The translations under genes were made by a program, and so were the position numbers. The notes below the pieces were generated by a model, which saw only the letters and a program-made list of their open reading frames with translations, did no database searches and had not been told where the DNA came from. A stretch of DNA of 64,000 bases, taken from Ichthyophis bannanicus (taxonomy: Eukaryota; Chordata; Amphibia; Gymnophiona; Ichthyophiidae). The stretch covers positions 19,655,080-19,719,079 of the forward strand of contig CM066033.1 of NCBI GenBank assembly GCA_033557465.1, in the 5' to 3' direction. Of this stretch, positions 44,095 through 53,104 are shown piece after piece. The first letter of the stretch is position 1, and every line of letters starts with the position of its first letter.

Positions 44095-44340
44095 TACATA
44101 AGAACATAAGATATGCCATACTGGGTCAGACCAAGGTCCATCAAGCCCAGTATCCTGTTTCCAACAGTGGCCAATCTAGGTCATACGTACCTAGCAGTTT
44201 CCACAAAAGACACAGGTTCCACAATGCTTGTACTGGGTCAAGCATTGATATCCTAGGTCCCTTCTTAATAATGGTTTATGGACCTTTCCTCCAGGAACTT
44301 GTCCAAACCTTTTTTAAACCCGGCTGTTAGTATAGCTGGG
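44095..44340 (-). mobile_element. CR1 3' fragment filling a deletion in DIRS B
   Basis: This is the 3' end of the CR1 family seen at 1-907, oriented minus like DIRS B. It covers the last 20 or so codons of RT (GFKKGLDKFLEERSINHY) and the whole 3' untranslated region. On one side lies the recombinase, cut at its SARR motif; on the other the gag C-terminal tail. The RT and RNase H of DIRS B are missing between them. Confidence 0.88.
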
Positions 44341-45320
44341 TTTCCTAAATCCCGAGGAAGGGGATTAGCAAACCCTCTGCCCGTTCCCCGGAATCCTCTA
44401 AAACTTTGACCTCGAGAGGAAAACCTTCCTCTTTGAAAGCCTCCCAAACAGGAGATACGAAAACGCCTGAAATCCTGAGGTTGACCCCGCGAAGGTAACG
44501 GAGTCCGGCCCTGCTTTGGCTTATCTTCCGGCAAGCGACCCCCTTTTGATGCCCCCAAATCTTTGATCAGCTTGACAAGATCCTCTCCAAACAAGAACTT
44601 CCCCTTAAAAGGAAGTTTGCTAAGACGTGACTTGGAGGAACTGTCCGCTGCCCAATTTCTTAGCCAGAGATAGCAGCGTGCTGCTACCAAGGAAGCCATG
44701 CTATTCGCCAAACCTCTAATAAGACCATAGTGGACACTGGCTAAATAAGCTGAACCTAACTTTAGCCTTGTCACATCCGCTAACTGCTCCTGAGTTTGTT
44801 GTGCTGGCTGTTGCAAATGCTGCGACCAGCGAAGACATGCTCTCGCTACCCAAGCCCTACAAATAGACGCTTGTAGAGACAGAACATTAACCTCAAAAGC
44901 TTGCTTCAATAAGGCATGCACCTTCCGATCCTGTGCGTCCTTCAAAGCCGCTCTCGCTACCCAAGCCCCACAAATAGACGCTTGTAGAGACACAGCATTA
45001 ACCTCAAAAGCTTGCTTCAATAAGGTGTCCACCTTCCGATCCTGTGTGTCCTTCAAAGCCGCACTGGCTTCAACCGGAATGGTAGTCTTCTTCATGACCA
45101 CTGAAACTGCTGCATCTATACACGAAGAACGAAACACCTCACGTTCCTAATCAGCCAAGGGATAGAGACGATTCATAGACCTCATACCTCACAATCCTAC
45201 CTCCGGCAAATCTCATTCATCCTGAATCATCTGCTTAACCAAACGATGAACTGGAAAAACAGCCTGTGACTTCCGTACAGCTTGAATGAGAGGATCCTCC
45301 AACCCCTCCTCCTTCGCTGG
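44341..45320 (-). pseudogene. DIRS B gag, C-terminal part with internal duplication
   Basis: The open frame from 45137 contains VVMKKTTIPVEASAALKDTQ, a doubled segment AALKDxQDRKVxxLLKQAFE, RCYLWLRNWAADSSSKSRL, KFLFGEDLVKLIKDLGASKG and a Gly/Arg/Phe-rich tail, ending by fusion to the CR1 fragment. The doubled segment is a 111-bp tandem repeat (44840-44950 and 44951-45061, 37 residues each) not present in element C. The part from 45138 to 45320 (EDPLIQAVRKSQAVF) contains stops. The gag is then interrupted by the large CR1 and continues at 49855. Confidence 0.8.
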
Positions 45321-45524
45321 TACATAGTAACATAGTAAGTGACGGCAGATAAAGACCAGCATGGTCCATCTATTCTGCCCAGCAAGATGGCAAGAGTAGG
45401 TGCACCTGTTGCTCTGTGCACGCCACCCCTCCCCATGTCTTTGTTTAGGGGTAAACCCACCACGCCATGTAGGACACCCCTATTTGTTGAGACGTTACAT
45501 GGTTCAGAAGTTAAATGGTATCGT

Positions 45525-46868
45525 TTATCTTGTTTTTATCCTATTGCTGTAAAGGGATCCACTGTGTTTGTCCCATGCCTTTTTGAATTCCGTCACCATG
45601 TTTGCCCCCACCACTTCCATCGGGAGGGCATTCCAAGCATCCACCACCCTTTCAGTGAAAAAATATTTCCTGACATTGTCTTTCAATTTACCACCTTGCA
45701 GCTTCATGTTATGCCCTCTAGTTTTACAGCTTCCCTGTTTTTGGAAGAGGTTTGTTTGTTCATCATTTCTCTTTAAGTATTTAAAGGTCTGAATCATATC
45801 TCCCCTGTCCCTCCTCTCCTCCAAAGTGTACATATTTAGGTCTTCACGTCTCTTCTCATAAGGCTTCTGACGCAGGCTCCAAATCATTTTGGTCGCTTTC
45901 CTCTGAACAGTTTCCAGTCTTTTTACATCTTTTGCAAGATACGGTCTCCAAAACTGAACACAGTATTCCAAGTGAGGCCTCACCAGTGACTTATAAAGTG
46001 GCATAACTACTTCTTCCTTTCTGCTGGTAATCCCTCTTTGTATGCAGCCCAACATCCTCCTGGCTTTTGCCACTGCCTTGTCGCACTGTTTTGCCACCTT
46101 GAGATCATCAGAGATAATCACACCAAGGTCTTTCTCCTGAGCAGTGCATACCAACCTCTCGCCCCCTATTGCGTACATTTCCCTTGGATTTCTGCTACCC
46201 AAGTGCATGACACTGCACTTTTTTGCATTAAATCGTAGTTGCCAAGCATTAGACCAGTCTTCCAGCTTTTGTAGATCTTTCCTCATGTTAACCACTCCCT
46301 CGGGGGAGTCCACTCTGTTGCAAATTTTTGTGTCGTCTGCAAAAAGACAGACTTTTCCATTCAGTCCTTCAGCAATATCACTCACAAATACATTGAACAG
46401 TGCCGGTCCCAGGACCGAACCCTGGGGCACCCCGCTAATCACCTTTCTCTCATCCGAGTGAGCTCCATGTACAATCACCTTCTGTCGTCTGTCAGTCAAC
46501 CAATTTCTAATCCAGTTTACCATCTTGTGACCCATCCCTAAGCTACTGAGTTTGTTGACAAGCCTCTTATGAGGAACAGTATCAAAGGCTTTGCTGAAAT
46601 CCAGGTAGATGACATCCATCGCATGCCCCCGATCTAGTTCCTTGGTCACCCAGTCAAAGAACTCAATCAGATTTGTTTGGCAAGACCGTCCTTCGGTAAA
46701 ACCATGTTGCCTCGGATCTTGCATTCTGTTGGTTTTGAGAAAGTTCACTATTCGCTCTTTTAGGAGCGCCTCCATTACTTTTCCCGCCACCGAGGTAGGG
46801 CTCACGGGCCTGTAGTTTGACACTTCTTCCCTGTCACCACTTTTGTGTAGAGGTACAACATCAGCCAT
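45525..46868 (-). CDS. CR1 reverse transcriptase, main part (447 aa)
   Basis: This long open frame carries the whole RT palm and thumb. In order: MADVVPLHKSGDREEVSNYR with the PVSPTSVAGKVMEALL block (about 25-40), QHGFTEGRSCQTNLIEFFDW, VIYLDFSKAFDTVPHKRL (first catalytic Asp), GVPQGSVLGPALFNVFVSD, VCLFADDTKIC (catalytic FADD, intact), KCSVMHLGSRNP, KDLGVIISDDL, RPHLEYCVQFWRPYL and a WNALPMEVV block. All key residues are present. The frame before it (46878-47174) is separated by a single stop or shift at 46870. The enzyme would prime reverse transcription from nicked chromosomal DNA. Confidence 0.93.
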   Translation of the reverse strand: MADVVPLHKSGDREEVSNYRPVSPTSVAGKVMEALLKERIVNFLKTNRMQDPRQHGFTEGRSCQTNLIEFFDWVTKELDRGHAMDVIYLDFSKAFDTVPHKRLVNKLSSLGMGHKMVNWIRNWLTDRRQKVIVHGAHSDERKVISGVPQGSVLGPALFNVFVSDIAEGLNGKVCLFADDTKICNRVDSPEGVVNMRKDLQKLEDWSNAWQLRFNAKKCSVMHLGSRNPREMYAIGGERLVCTAQEKDLGVIISDDLKVAKQCDKAVAKARRMLGCIQRGITSRKEEVVMPLYKSLVRPHLEYCVQFWRPYLAKDVKRLETVQRKATKMIWSLRQKPYEKRREDLNMYTLEERRDRGDMIQTFKYLKRNDEQTNLFQKQGSCKTRGHNMKLQGGKLKDNVRKYFFTERVVDAWNALPMEVVGANMVTEFKKAWDKHSGSLYSNRIKTR

Positions 46869-46877
46869 TCTCCAGTC

Positions 46878-47558
46878 CTAAGGAACCTCTCCTGTTTCCA
46901 AGGATCTGTTGAAGACATCCTTTAACGGTCCTGCATGAACCTCTCTGAGCTCTTTCAGTATCCTGGGATGTATCCCATCCGGCCCCATGGCTTTGTCCAC
47001 TTTCAGTTTAGCAAGTTGTTCTAACACCTCGTCTTCTGTGAATGGTGTGGTATCTACTTCGTTCCCATTTTTATATTGATGAGTCACAGCTGGTCCATCT
47101 CCAGGATCTTCTTTAGTAAAAACAGAGCAGAAGTATTTGTTTAGCAATTTCACTTTTTCAGTGTCACTTTCCACGAGTCCTTTCCCAGCACTTTTGAGTC
47201 CTGCAATTCCAACTCTGATCTTCTTCCTTTACCGAATATACCTGAAGAAAGTTTTGTTGCTACTCTTAACATCTTTAACCATCCTTTCCTCTGCCTTTGA
47301 TTTTGCTATCCTTATTACTCTTTTAGACTCTTTGAGATGGATCCTGTATTCATTTCTGTGTTCTTCTGTTTGCAAGCTTTTGAATTTTGCTAAAGTTATG
47401 TTTTTTGCCTTTATTTGAGCAGCCACCTCTTTGGAAAACCAAATAGGTTTCCTTCTCCTCTTGTTTTTATTTACTTTTCTTACATATTTATCTGTTGCCC
47501 CTTTTATTGTCTTCTTTAGTTTAGCCCTTGCAATTCCACTTCCTTTATCTCCTTCCAC
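46878..47558 (-). pseudogene. CR1 ORF2, segment between endonuclease and RT
   Basis: 46878-47174 reads VKLLNKYFCSVFTKEDPGDG, then LEQLAKLKVDKAMGPDGIHP and ILKEL, the start of the RT finger region. 47229-47558 reads KRRRKPIWFSKEVAAQIKAK and on to the KTFFRYIR end of the spacer. Frameshifts near 47200 and 47530 separate these from each other and from the endonuclease. Confidence 0.88.
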
Positions 47559-48097
47559 CCCGTCATCTCCTCCTTTAAGTACTCTGCCATTTTATTGAAG
47601 TCAGTGTATTTGAAGTTTAGGACTTTGAGCTTGTTATGACTGGCCTGTACCATGGCTTTTATCTCAAACCACACCGTGTGATGGCCGCTGTTGCTCACAG
47701 GGGCACTCACGCAGACATTCGACACACTGTCACCGTTGGTGAGTACTAGATCCAGTGTTGAGCTTTCCCTGGTTGGTTCCATCACCATTTGTCTAAATAA
47801 TGCATCTTGGAGAGCATCCACAATTTTTTTGCTTCTTTCCAGATGTGCAGAAGGAGTAAGCCAATCCACATCAGGTAGATTAAAGTCACCCAATATGATC
47901 GCTTCCCCCTTTGTTGTTATCTTGACAATATTTTTATTCAATTCGTTATCTCTCTCTTCAATTTGAGTTGGAGGTCTGTAGACTACAGCAATATGGATGA
48001 CAGTGCCATCTCCTTTTTCCAATGCAATCCAGAGCGCTTCTTCTTTTCCCCATGTCCCCTGCATTTCAGTAGCTTTAATATTGCTTTTGACATACAA
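47516..48097 (-). CDS. CR1 endonuclease, C-terminal two thirds (193 aa)
   Basis: Blocks of the APE-type endonuclease are visible: VIHIAVVYRPPTQIEERDNE at about 30-50, AIILGDFNLPDVDWLTPSAH with the GDFN catalytic residues at about 70-85, STLDLVLTNGDSVSNVCVSA, and SNSGHHTVWFE, where the usual SDH reads SGH, losing an aspartate. The first blocks (up to about 48250) lie in another frame. The domain would nick one DNA strand at the target. Confidence 0.88.
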   Translation of the reverse strand: MYVKSNIKATEMQGTWGKEEALWIALEKGDGTVIHIAVVYRPPTQIEERDNELNKNIVKITTKGEAIILGDFNLPDVDWLTPSAHLERSKKIVDALQDALFRQMVMEPTRESSTLDLVLTNGDSVSNVCVSAPVSNSGHHTVWFEIKAMVQASHNKLKVLNFKYTDFNKMAEYLKEEMTGWKEIKEVELQGLN

Positions 48098-48453
48098 GGC
48101 TACTCCTCCTCCTTTTCCATTGTCTCTTCTGACTAGATTATAGCCAGCTATGGATATATCCCAAACATGTGATTAATTAAACCATGTTTCTGTAATGGCC
48201 ACAATGTCCAAATTCGTTTCCACCATTAGGGCTTCCAGGTCTGGAATTTTGTTGGCTAAGCTTCGAGCATTTGTGCTCATTGCTTTCCAACATTTTCCTG
48301 GCTTGTGTGTATTTTGCATTGATTTCGTTCTGCCCACTTCCTCCCACATGTTTTTGATGTGTGGTTTAAAAGTGTGGCTGTTTCTGATGGTGTTCTGCTT
48401 TTGCTGGGGGTGGCATGCAAATGTTGACCTTCCACATCCGTCACCCCCTCTTC

Positions 48454-49329
48454 CTAGTTTAAATGCATATCCACATACTGCCTGAATTTTTCACTTAGGA
48501 CTCTTTTCCCTGTGACAGAGAGATGTAGTCCATCAGCACAGTATAGTCTCTTGTTGGTCCATCTGTTGTCCCAGTTACCAATAAATCTGAATCCTTCTTG
48601 TTTGCACCAGGTCTGGAGCCATGTATTAAAGCTGTTAATGCGTTGCAGCCTTTTTGTCCCCTTACCAAGAACAGGTAGAACTTCTGAGAATGCAACAGTG
48701 TTAACAACGCGCTTGAGTTTCTCTCCCAGAGACTGGAAGTCCTTTTGGGCTGTGGAGGCAATGTTCCTAGCCAGGTCGTTTGTGCCTAAGTGGATAATAA
48801 CATCACGTTTGGAGTGTTCACTTTTTGCGCTAAGTAATTCAACAACTTGGTTTGTATTCCTGTTGGCTGAAGAGCCTGGTAGGCACATGACTATCTTCTC
48901 TCCTTTGAACTGTGTTCCCAAGTTGGTGCCTCTGATGATGGAATCTCCAAGTAGTAGTAGTTTTCTGTTTGGTGAGGTTTTCTTCATATTTGGTGCTTTA
49001 GAAGGGGATTGGGCATTGTCTAACTCATTTAAGGGCCCTTCAGTTTCTTTGGATTGGGCATCCTCATTAGCCAAGGCAGAGAAGGCATTGTGCAGGGATA
49101 TCTCTTGATGCATAGGATGTCTCTGCGTTACAGGTCGCAATCTACCAGAACCCACTGTGATCCATTTGTTCCTGGGGCGTTTGATTCTTTGTGGGAGCGG
49201 TGGGGGACTTTGTTCAGTTTGTATCCTAGAAGAGGTGCGCTTCATTGCAGCCAGTTCCTCCCTCAGTAGAGACACTTCTTTATGCATGGCAGCTAGGTCT
49301 TTCCTTAGTAGAGTCAGTTCTTCATTCAT
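48454..49329 (-). CDS. CR1 ORF1 with SGNH-type esterase domain (291 aa)
   Basis: ORF1 begins with a leucine-rich coiled coil (residues 1-32, MNEELTLLRKDLAAMHKEVS), a basic linker, and from about residue 125 an SGNH hydrolase domain: LLLLGDSIIRG (block I, nucleophile Ser), CLPGSSANRN (block II Gly), IIHLGTNDLAR (block III, Asn) and ADGLHLSVTGK (block V, Asp and His). All catalytic positions are present. Esterase domains in CR1 ORF1 are known in vertebrates, and their role in retrotransposition is not settled. The same frame is open upstream of the first Met with a Cys motif CIQCNNC...CPIC (about 49345-49410), so the original start may have been further upstream. Confidence 0.92.
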   Translation of the reverse strand: MNEELTLLRKDLAAMHKEVSLLREELAAMKRTSSRIQTEQSPPPLPQRIKRPRNKWITVGSGRLRPVTQRHPMHQEISLHNAFSALANEDAQSKETEGPLNELDNAQSPSKAPNMKKTSPNRKLLLLGDSIIRGTNLGTQFKGEKIVMCLPGSSANRNTNQVVELLSAKSEHSKRDVIIHLGTNDLARNIASTAQKDFQSLGEKLKRVVNTVAFSEVLPVLGKGTKRLQRINSFNTWLQTWCKQEGFRFIGNWDNRWTNKRLYCADGLHLSVTGKRVLSEKFRQYVDMHLN

Positions 49330-49854
49330 GGCAGCTGACTTTAGACATATAGGACAAGCTCTTAGGCTCCAAATGATTCGTCTTTGAATGAAAGTACCGC
49401 AGTTATTGCACTGAATACACGAAATGTTGTTTATGCAGCCCCAGAAGAGGAAGAAGAAGAAGAAGAAGAAAAGATGAAGACGATAGATGGCACGTCTGTG
49501 ACCACTATATAGGTAATGTAGTCCCTGGGGTGGGTGGGGCGAGGGATAGGGTGGGCGGGAACCTAAGTGTCACTTGCCAGTAGGCTGTTCCTGAACTGTG
49601 GGCACGGGAACCCACCACTAAGGACAAATAGACACGTGCGGCACAGGAAATGGAGGTCCACAACACTAACTCAGCAGGGGGGAGGGGTAGTCCCTCAGGT
49701 AGGCTAAGAGAAAGTTTAAAACTCTACAGCAATGGAGTGGGTAAGGGAACCCACTACTAAGGACAGATAGATAGATAAATATGTGGAGACAAACAGATTC
49801 ACAGTTATTTGAAGACAAATAGACTCACAGTTATGCAGCAAACTCAGCAAAAAT

Positions 49855-50520
49855 CACCTTTTGGGAGAGCTCTGGGAAGCACACCTTTTCTTAAGGCCCT
49901 GGCAGCTGAGGAGAGCTACCACAGGTACCACAGAGGAAAGGTTGAGAGCCTGAAGCGACTCCATAATGAGCGCTGTCAGCTCCTCTCTCCGAAAGACCCG
50001 GATAATCCTCGCCTGATCTTCAGGTTCTTGAATCTCACCTTCCTCTAGTTCCTCCATTCCGGCTTCCGGCTCCATATCGAAGTCGTCTCCTTACGGCCAG
50101 TCCGACCCAAGGGGTGATCCTTCACTGACTGAGCCCTCTTAACCAGTCTACCGTCAACACTTCCAAACCTTTCTATGGCCGCTTGGCCTCCTGCGGCCCC
50201 AACTAGTGAAGCATCCGCAACCGCCCTCTGTTGCAGCGGCACAAAATCCAGGGAAATCCCCCCCGAGAACTGCTCCAGCCACCATCGGAGTAGTGGAAGT
50301 ACCAGGCAAAGCCAGGTTTGTAATAAGAGGAGCGGATGGAGACGCTAGTAGAGACTCCACTTCCACAGAAGCTGTAGGACCCTGCGCCACCAAAGGAGTC
50401 CCTTCTTTAGACTTATCCTGCCTTTCTTGCTCCATAGGTAGCGCTTCAGATGCGCAGCCACAACACCCCCCCTCCCCCCCGGGCATCCGAGAGCGAGCCC
50501 CGACGGGAACCACACACGAG
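49855..50520 (-). pseudogene. DIRS B gag, N-terminal part
   Basis: 49854-50075 reads MEPEAGMEELEEGEIQEPED, then ARIIRVFRREELTALIMESL, matching the ARIVRVFRRE and LLALISESLK block of element C at 18500-18560. 50154-50513 holds a low-complexity Ser/Pro/Ala region with several Cys residues. Further N-terminal sequence is not clear. A frame change lies between the two. The large CR1 inserted at the C-terminal side. Confidence 0.7.
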
Positions 50521-51489
50521 GCACTGAAGATGCATAGGCATTAGCACTATGGAACCCGAGCCCTTTAAGAGCTCAAAACAGTGAAAATTAAAGAACCTCC
50601 TGCAAAATTAAACAAACTTTAACCAAAACTAACCAAAAAGCTAAATCGTTTATCCCAATAAAGCTGTCTGTGAGAGAAAAAGCTAGTACTGTGATTAAAA
50701 ACCGCAGGAAAAACGGCCCACGAAGCTCCTCAGCACTGCTAACTGCCAAAACATGTTTTCCATGCATTAGCAGTCATCAAAACATCCTCCGACACTAACA
50801 ATAGCGATCGGAGCACTCACCTCTGCCCCGGGACCTCTGGATCCTTCCCTGCACCTCGAATAAAGCAAAGGGAATCCTGCAAGCAGCACAGCTGTGAGAT
50901 ACTGACAGCCGGCAGCAGCAGCAGACAGAAAGCCTCGACGACGGTTTCTCAGAGGAAATTGGCAGTGCAGAAACTGTGCTGGTAAGAAGATGAAAAAGCC
51001 TGCTGAACAGCTCCCCTCCGGAGGGAGAAAGGAGACCCTTCCGATTATTCTCCGATCCCCTTTCTGTCTTTATTTATTTATTCTATTTATCCAGCTTTCT
51101 ATACCACCTTATCCTTCAATCAAAGTGGTTTACATTACATAATCACTACAGACAGGTACTTGGTACATTCCCTTGTCCCCAAAGGGATCACAATCTATGT
51201 GTACCTGAGGCAACGGAGGGTTAAGTGGCTTGCCCAAGGCCACAAGGAGTGCCTATGGGACTAGAAACCCCAGTCCCTCCGGCCTGAGATTGCTGTCCCC
51301 AGGTGGGACTTGAACCCCTGGCCCTCCGGCCTGAGGTACAGTGTCTTTGGGTTTTTTTTAAAATAAACTTTAAAGGTACAGACCAAAGGAAAAAAAATTA
51401 TAGGGAGAAATTAAAGCTAAAATCCCTATCTAACCTGCCTAAAGCTCCTTATCTGCTCCTCTAGTGAGCCCAGCACCTAGGCTCACTAC
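50521..51489. other. DIRS B leader with a SINE insertion
   Basis: This is the non-coding region between gag and the right terminus of DIRS B. Apart from the SINE at 51068-51346 I see no feature in it. Confidence 0.55.
51068..51346 (-). repeat. L2-tailed SINE in the DIRS B leader
   Basis: It runs from tttatttatttattc through tataccaccttatccttcaatc and tggcttgcccaaggccacaa to the B box region (gggacttgaacccctgg on the plus strand, about 51305-51321). It carries an extra block (ggtacttggtacattccct) that the 30332 copy lacks, and the A box side is lost. Confidence 0.85.
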
Positions 51490-51646
51490 CTCCAGCTGCA
51501 TGGAGAATGAGCACACTGGGAGCTGGTGGGAGGTGCCAGAAGGATATCTACAGTAGTGTCACAATTCTGACATGCCCAGTCTCCATGTTGCGGGAGGAGG
51601 TGCACTACCCAGAGGTGAAGGACTGGACTGGAGGGACGATAAGGAA
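51490..51646. repeat. DIRS B right inverted terminal repeat
   Basis: It contains agctggtgggaggtgccaga, gtgtcacaattctgacatgc, ccagtctccatg and gactggactggagggacg. Its reverse complement is at 37550-37700. The terminus ends at about 51646, where the internal complementary region at 43405-43500 stops matching. Confidence 0.87.
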
Positions 51647-52000
51647 CAAAATGTTTTGTTCTTTGAGGGAAGACTCCCCCAGATAAGCCAGACACTTGGC
51701 ACATAGCAAGTCTGAGAGGATGCAGAGCTTCCTACCGCAGGCGAGACACCTGTTTACTGAGGATGACACTGCAGCAAAGCCACGGTGACCAGTGTACCGG
51801 AGATGGGCGTGCCAGGGAAAACATAGCTGACTCGAAATGTCCGCCACAGCGTGCTTAGCGCGGCTGCAGCCACTCAGAGAGACGAAAAATGGTGGGAAGC
51901 AGTGCACGGCACTATTGGCAGCCCTCCTCAAGCAGGCCGGGCCTAATGGCAGTGAGGCAGCCTAAGGACGGAAATCGCTAATGGAGACACAGAAAGAGGG
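51647..52000 (-). pseudogene. DIRS A gag N-terminus with Cys-rich motif
   Basis: The frame (51605-51931, running a little into DIRS B) contains VNRCLACGRKLCILSDLLCA then KCLAYLGESS, a Cys pattern in the same place as the zinc-binding motif of element D. It is joined directly to the DIRS B terminus. The matching C-terminal side of the gag is at 37232 and below. Confidence 0.6.
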
Positions 52001-52429
52001 GGAGACAGAAAAACAAACACTGCGACTCTCGTTCAGCTCAGGCTTCAGTCGCGGAAGAGGGAAGCAGGGTAAGGCAAGTGAGGCTGTAATTCTGGTGACA
52101 GGCTCTTTCCAGTTTCGGGATATATAAACTTATAGCTAGAAAATGAAAAATAAGGGATGCTGCCCTCTGTTACAGGATCTCCTTATTGCCCTGTGCTGAA
52201 CCGTTGAGACAAAGTCTTCTTCCCCCTCTCAGGATAAGCTGAACAGGTTCTCCTGACCAGGAGCTCCCGGATTGTCCTAGACTGAACAGTCAGTGGGAAA
52301 CTTCAGGGCCACACCTAATGTGCGCCCCGAAGACCTCCACCCTATTAAGCTCCGAGTTCCACTGTCAGAGATCCTTAGCCCCTTAGAATGGCAGGCTGCC
52401 AGGAGTAAAGAAACAGACATCCATCATCT
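52001..52429. other. DIRS A leader, non-coding
   Basis: Between the gag N-terminus and the right terminus of element A there is about 430 bp without a recognisable gene. The frame at 52375-52599 lies in the terminal repeat and is not a gene. Confidence 0.5.
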
Positions 52430-52588
52430 GCTGGAGACAGAGAAATACTGAGGGTGACACCTAGGGGAGCCTCTCTATATGCCAGAGCCTGTTCGTTGAA
52501 GCTTCTGGCACTTTCATGTCTCCAACATCTGTTGGCAGAGGGACTTAACCCACTTGTCTGGAGTGGTCTAGCAGGATAAATTGGAACA
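52430..52588. repeat. DIRS A right terminus (5' inverted repeat)
   Basis: It reads agacagagaaatactgaggg, tgacacctaggggagcctct and ggacttaacccacttgtctg, ending tggtctagcaggataaattgg. It is the inverted copy of 33365-33545. This terminus is the original outer edge of the nested stack. Confidence 0.87.
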
Positions 52589-52664
52589 GGATCCCACAAT
52601 TCCTTGATAATGAAAACTGCTTCAGAATATGCCCAAGAGTCCCACTTCCCTTAAAATTGCTGCT

Positions 52665-53104
52665 CAGGGCCGGCCTGAGATTTCTCCTGTCCTAGGCAGA
52701 AGTCCCGGCCGTGCCACACTACACCTGGCCGTGCTGCCCCCTCCTCCGTGCTCAGCCGTGCCACTCCCCCCCACCTCCTCCGCTTCTGCTGATTCTGGCA
52801 ACCAGGAGACTGCTCGGTGGCAGCAGCAGCAGGCTATGTGTTTTGGCACACATGGCCTGTTGCCTCTGTCTCCCTTCCAGAACAACTTTGTGGGGGTCAG
52901 AAGCATCAGGCCATGTGCACAGAAGCACATAGCCTACCACTACTGCTGAGACACTCCAGCCGTCTCAATCAGCGGCAGAGGGGCTGCGATACGGCTCAGC
53001 ACAGGAGGGGAGGGAGCGCAATGCCATGTGTGCCAAAACACATGACCTGCCGCCCACAGAAGTCTGCCTTCCTAGGCGGCCGCCTCATGGATGGTGCAGC
53101 CCTG
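52665..53104. mobile_element. Non-autonomous hAT-like element (440 bp)
   Basis: The left end is CAGGGCCGGCCTGAG and the right end the reverse complement of CAGGGCTGCACCATC, followed inward by cctaggcg on both sides. Flanks TTGCTGCT (52657-52664) and CTGCTGCT (53105-53112) agree in 7 of 8 bases, as expected for a hAT duplication, though the flank is itself a ctg repeat. Inside, a perfect 21-bp inverted repeat (atgtgttttggcacacatgg c, about 52836, and its mirror at about 53022) forms a stem. Confidence 0.55.

Larger units (their letters stand above)
45321..49855 (-). mobile_element. Near-complete CR1-type LINE
   Basis: On the minus strand the order is leader (about 49855-49440), ORF1 (48454-49329 plus an upstream Cys-rich extension), endonuclease (47516-48097), spacer (47229-47558), RT (46878-47174 and 45525-46868), and a short 3' end with tactatgttactatg at 45322-45345. 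It is about 4.5 kb long, near full length for CR1. It is a different subfamily from the CR1 at 1-907, judging from the 3' end and protein. It inserted into DIRS B gag. The leader has two imperfect repeats of gggaacccacyactaaggac (about 49609 and 49747). Confidence 0.88.
37233..51646 (-). mobile_element. DIRS-type retrotransposon B, inserted in DIRS A gag
   Basis: Ends are 37233-37720 (split by a SINE) and 51490-51646, inverted copies sharing aactccagtccagtccctca, ggagactgggcatgtcagaa and gtgacac. The internal complementary region at 43405-43500 contains both outer end sequences. Coding parts on the minus strand are recombinase (43520-44094) and gag (44341-45320 and about 49855-50520). RT and RNase H are missing. 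Insertions into B are SINE 37261-37543, the palindromic element 37966-43398, CR1 44095-44340, CR1 45321-49855 and SINE 51068-51346. No target duplication is seen, as expected for DIRS. Confidence 0.87.
33365..52588 (-). mobile_element. DIRS-type retrotransposon A, host of the nested stack
   Basis: The two ends are inverted copies: 33365-33545 on the left and 52430-52588 on the right, sharing tcctgctagaccagtccaga, agacaagtgggttaagtccc and ggctcccctaggtgtcaccc. An internal complementary region at 33741-33820 joins both end sequences. Between them, on the minus strand, are recombinase (33910-34590), RNase H (35287-35619), RT (35923-36447) and gag remnants (about 36600-37232 and 51647-52000). The gag is split by DIRS B. 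Without insertions the element would be about 4.8 kb. Confidence 0.85.

Noticed and set aside
48512..49108. Plus-strand 198-aa ORF
   Set aside because: It is an antisense shadow of the CR1 ORF1 esterase frame.
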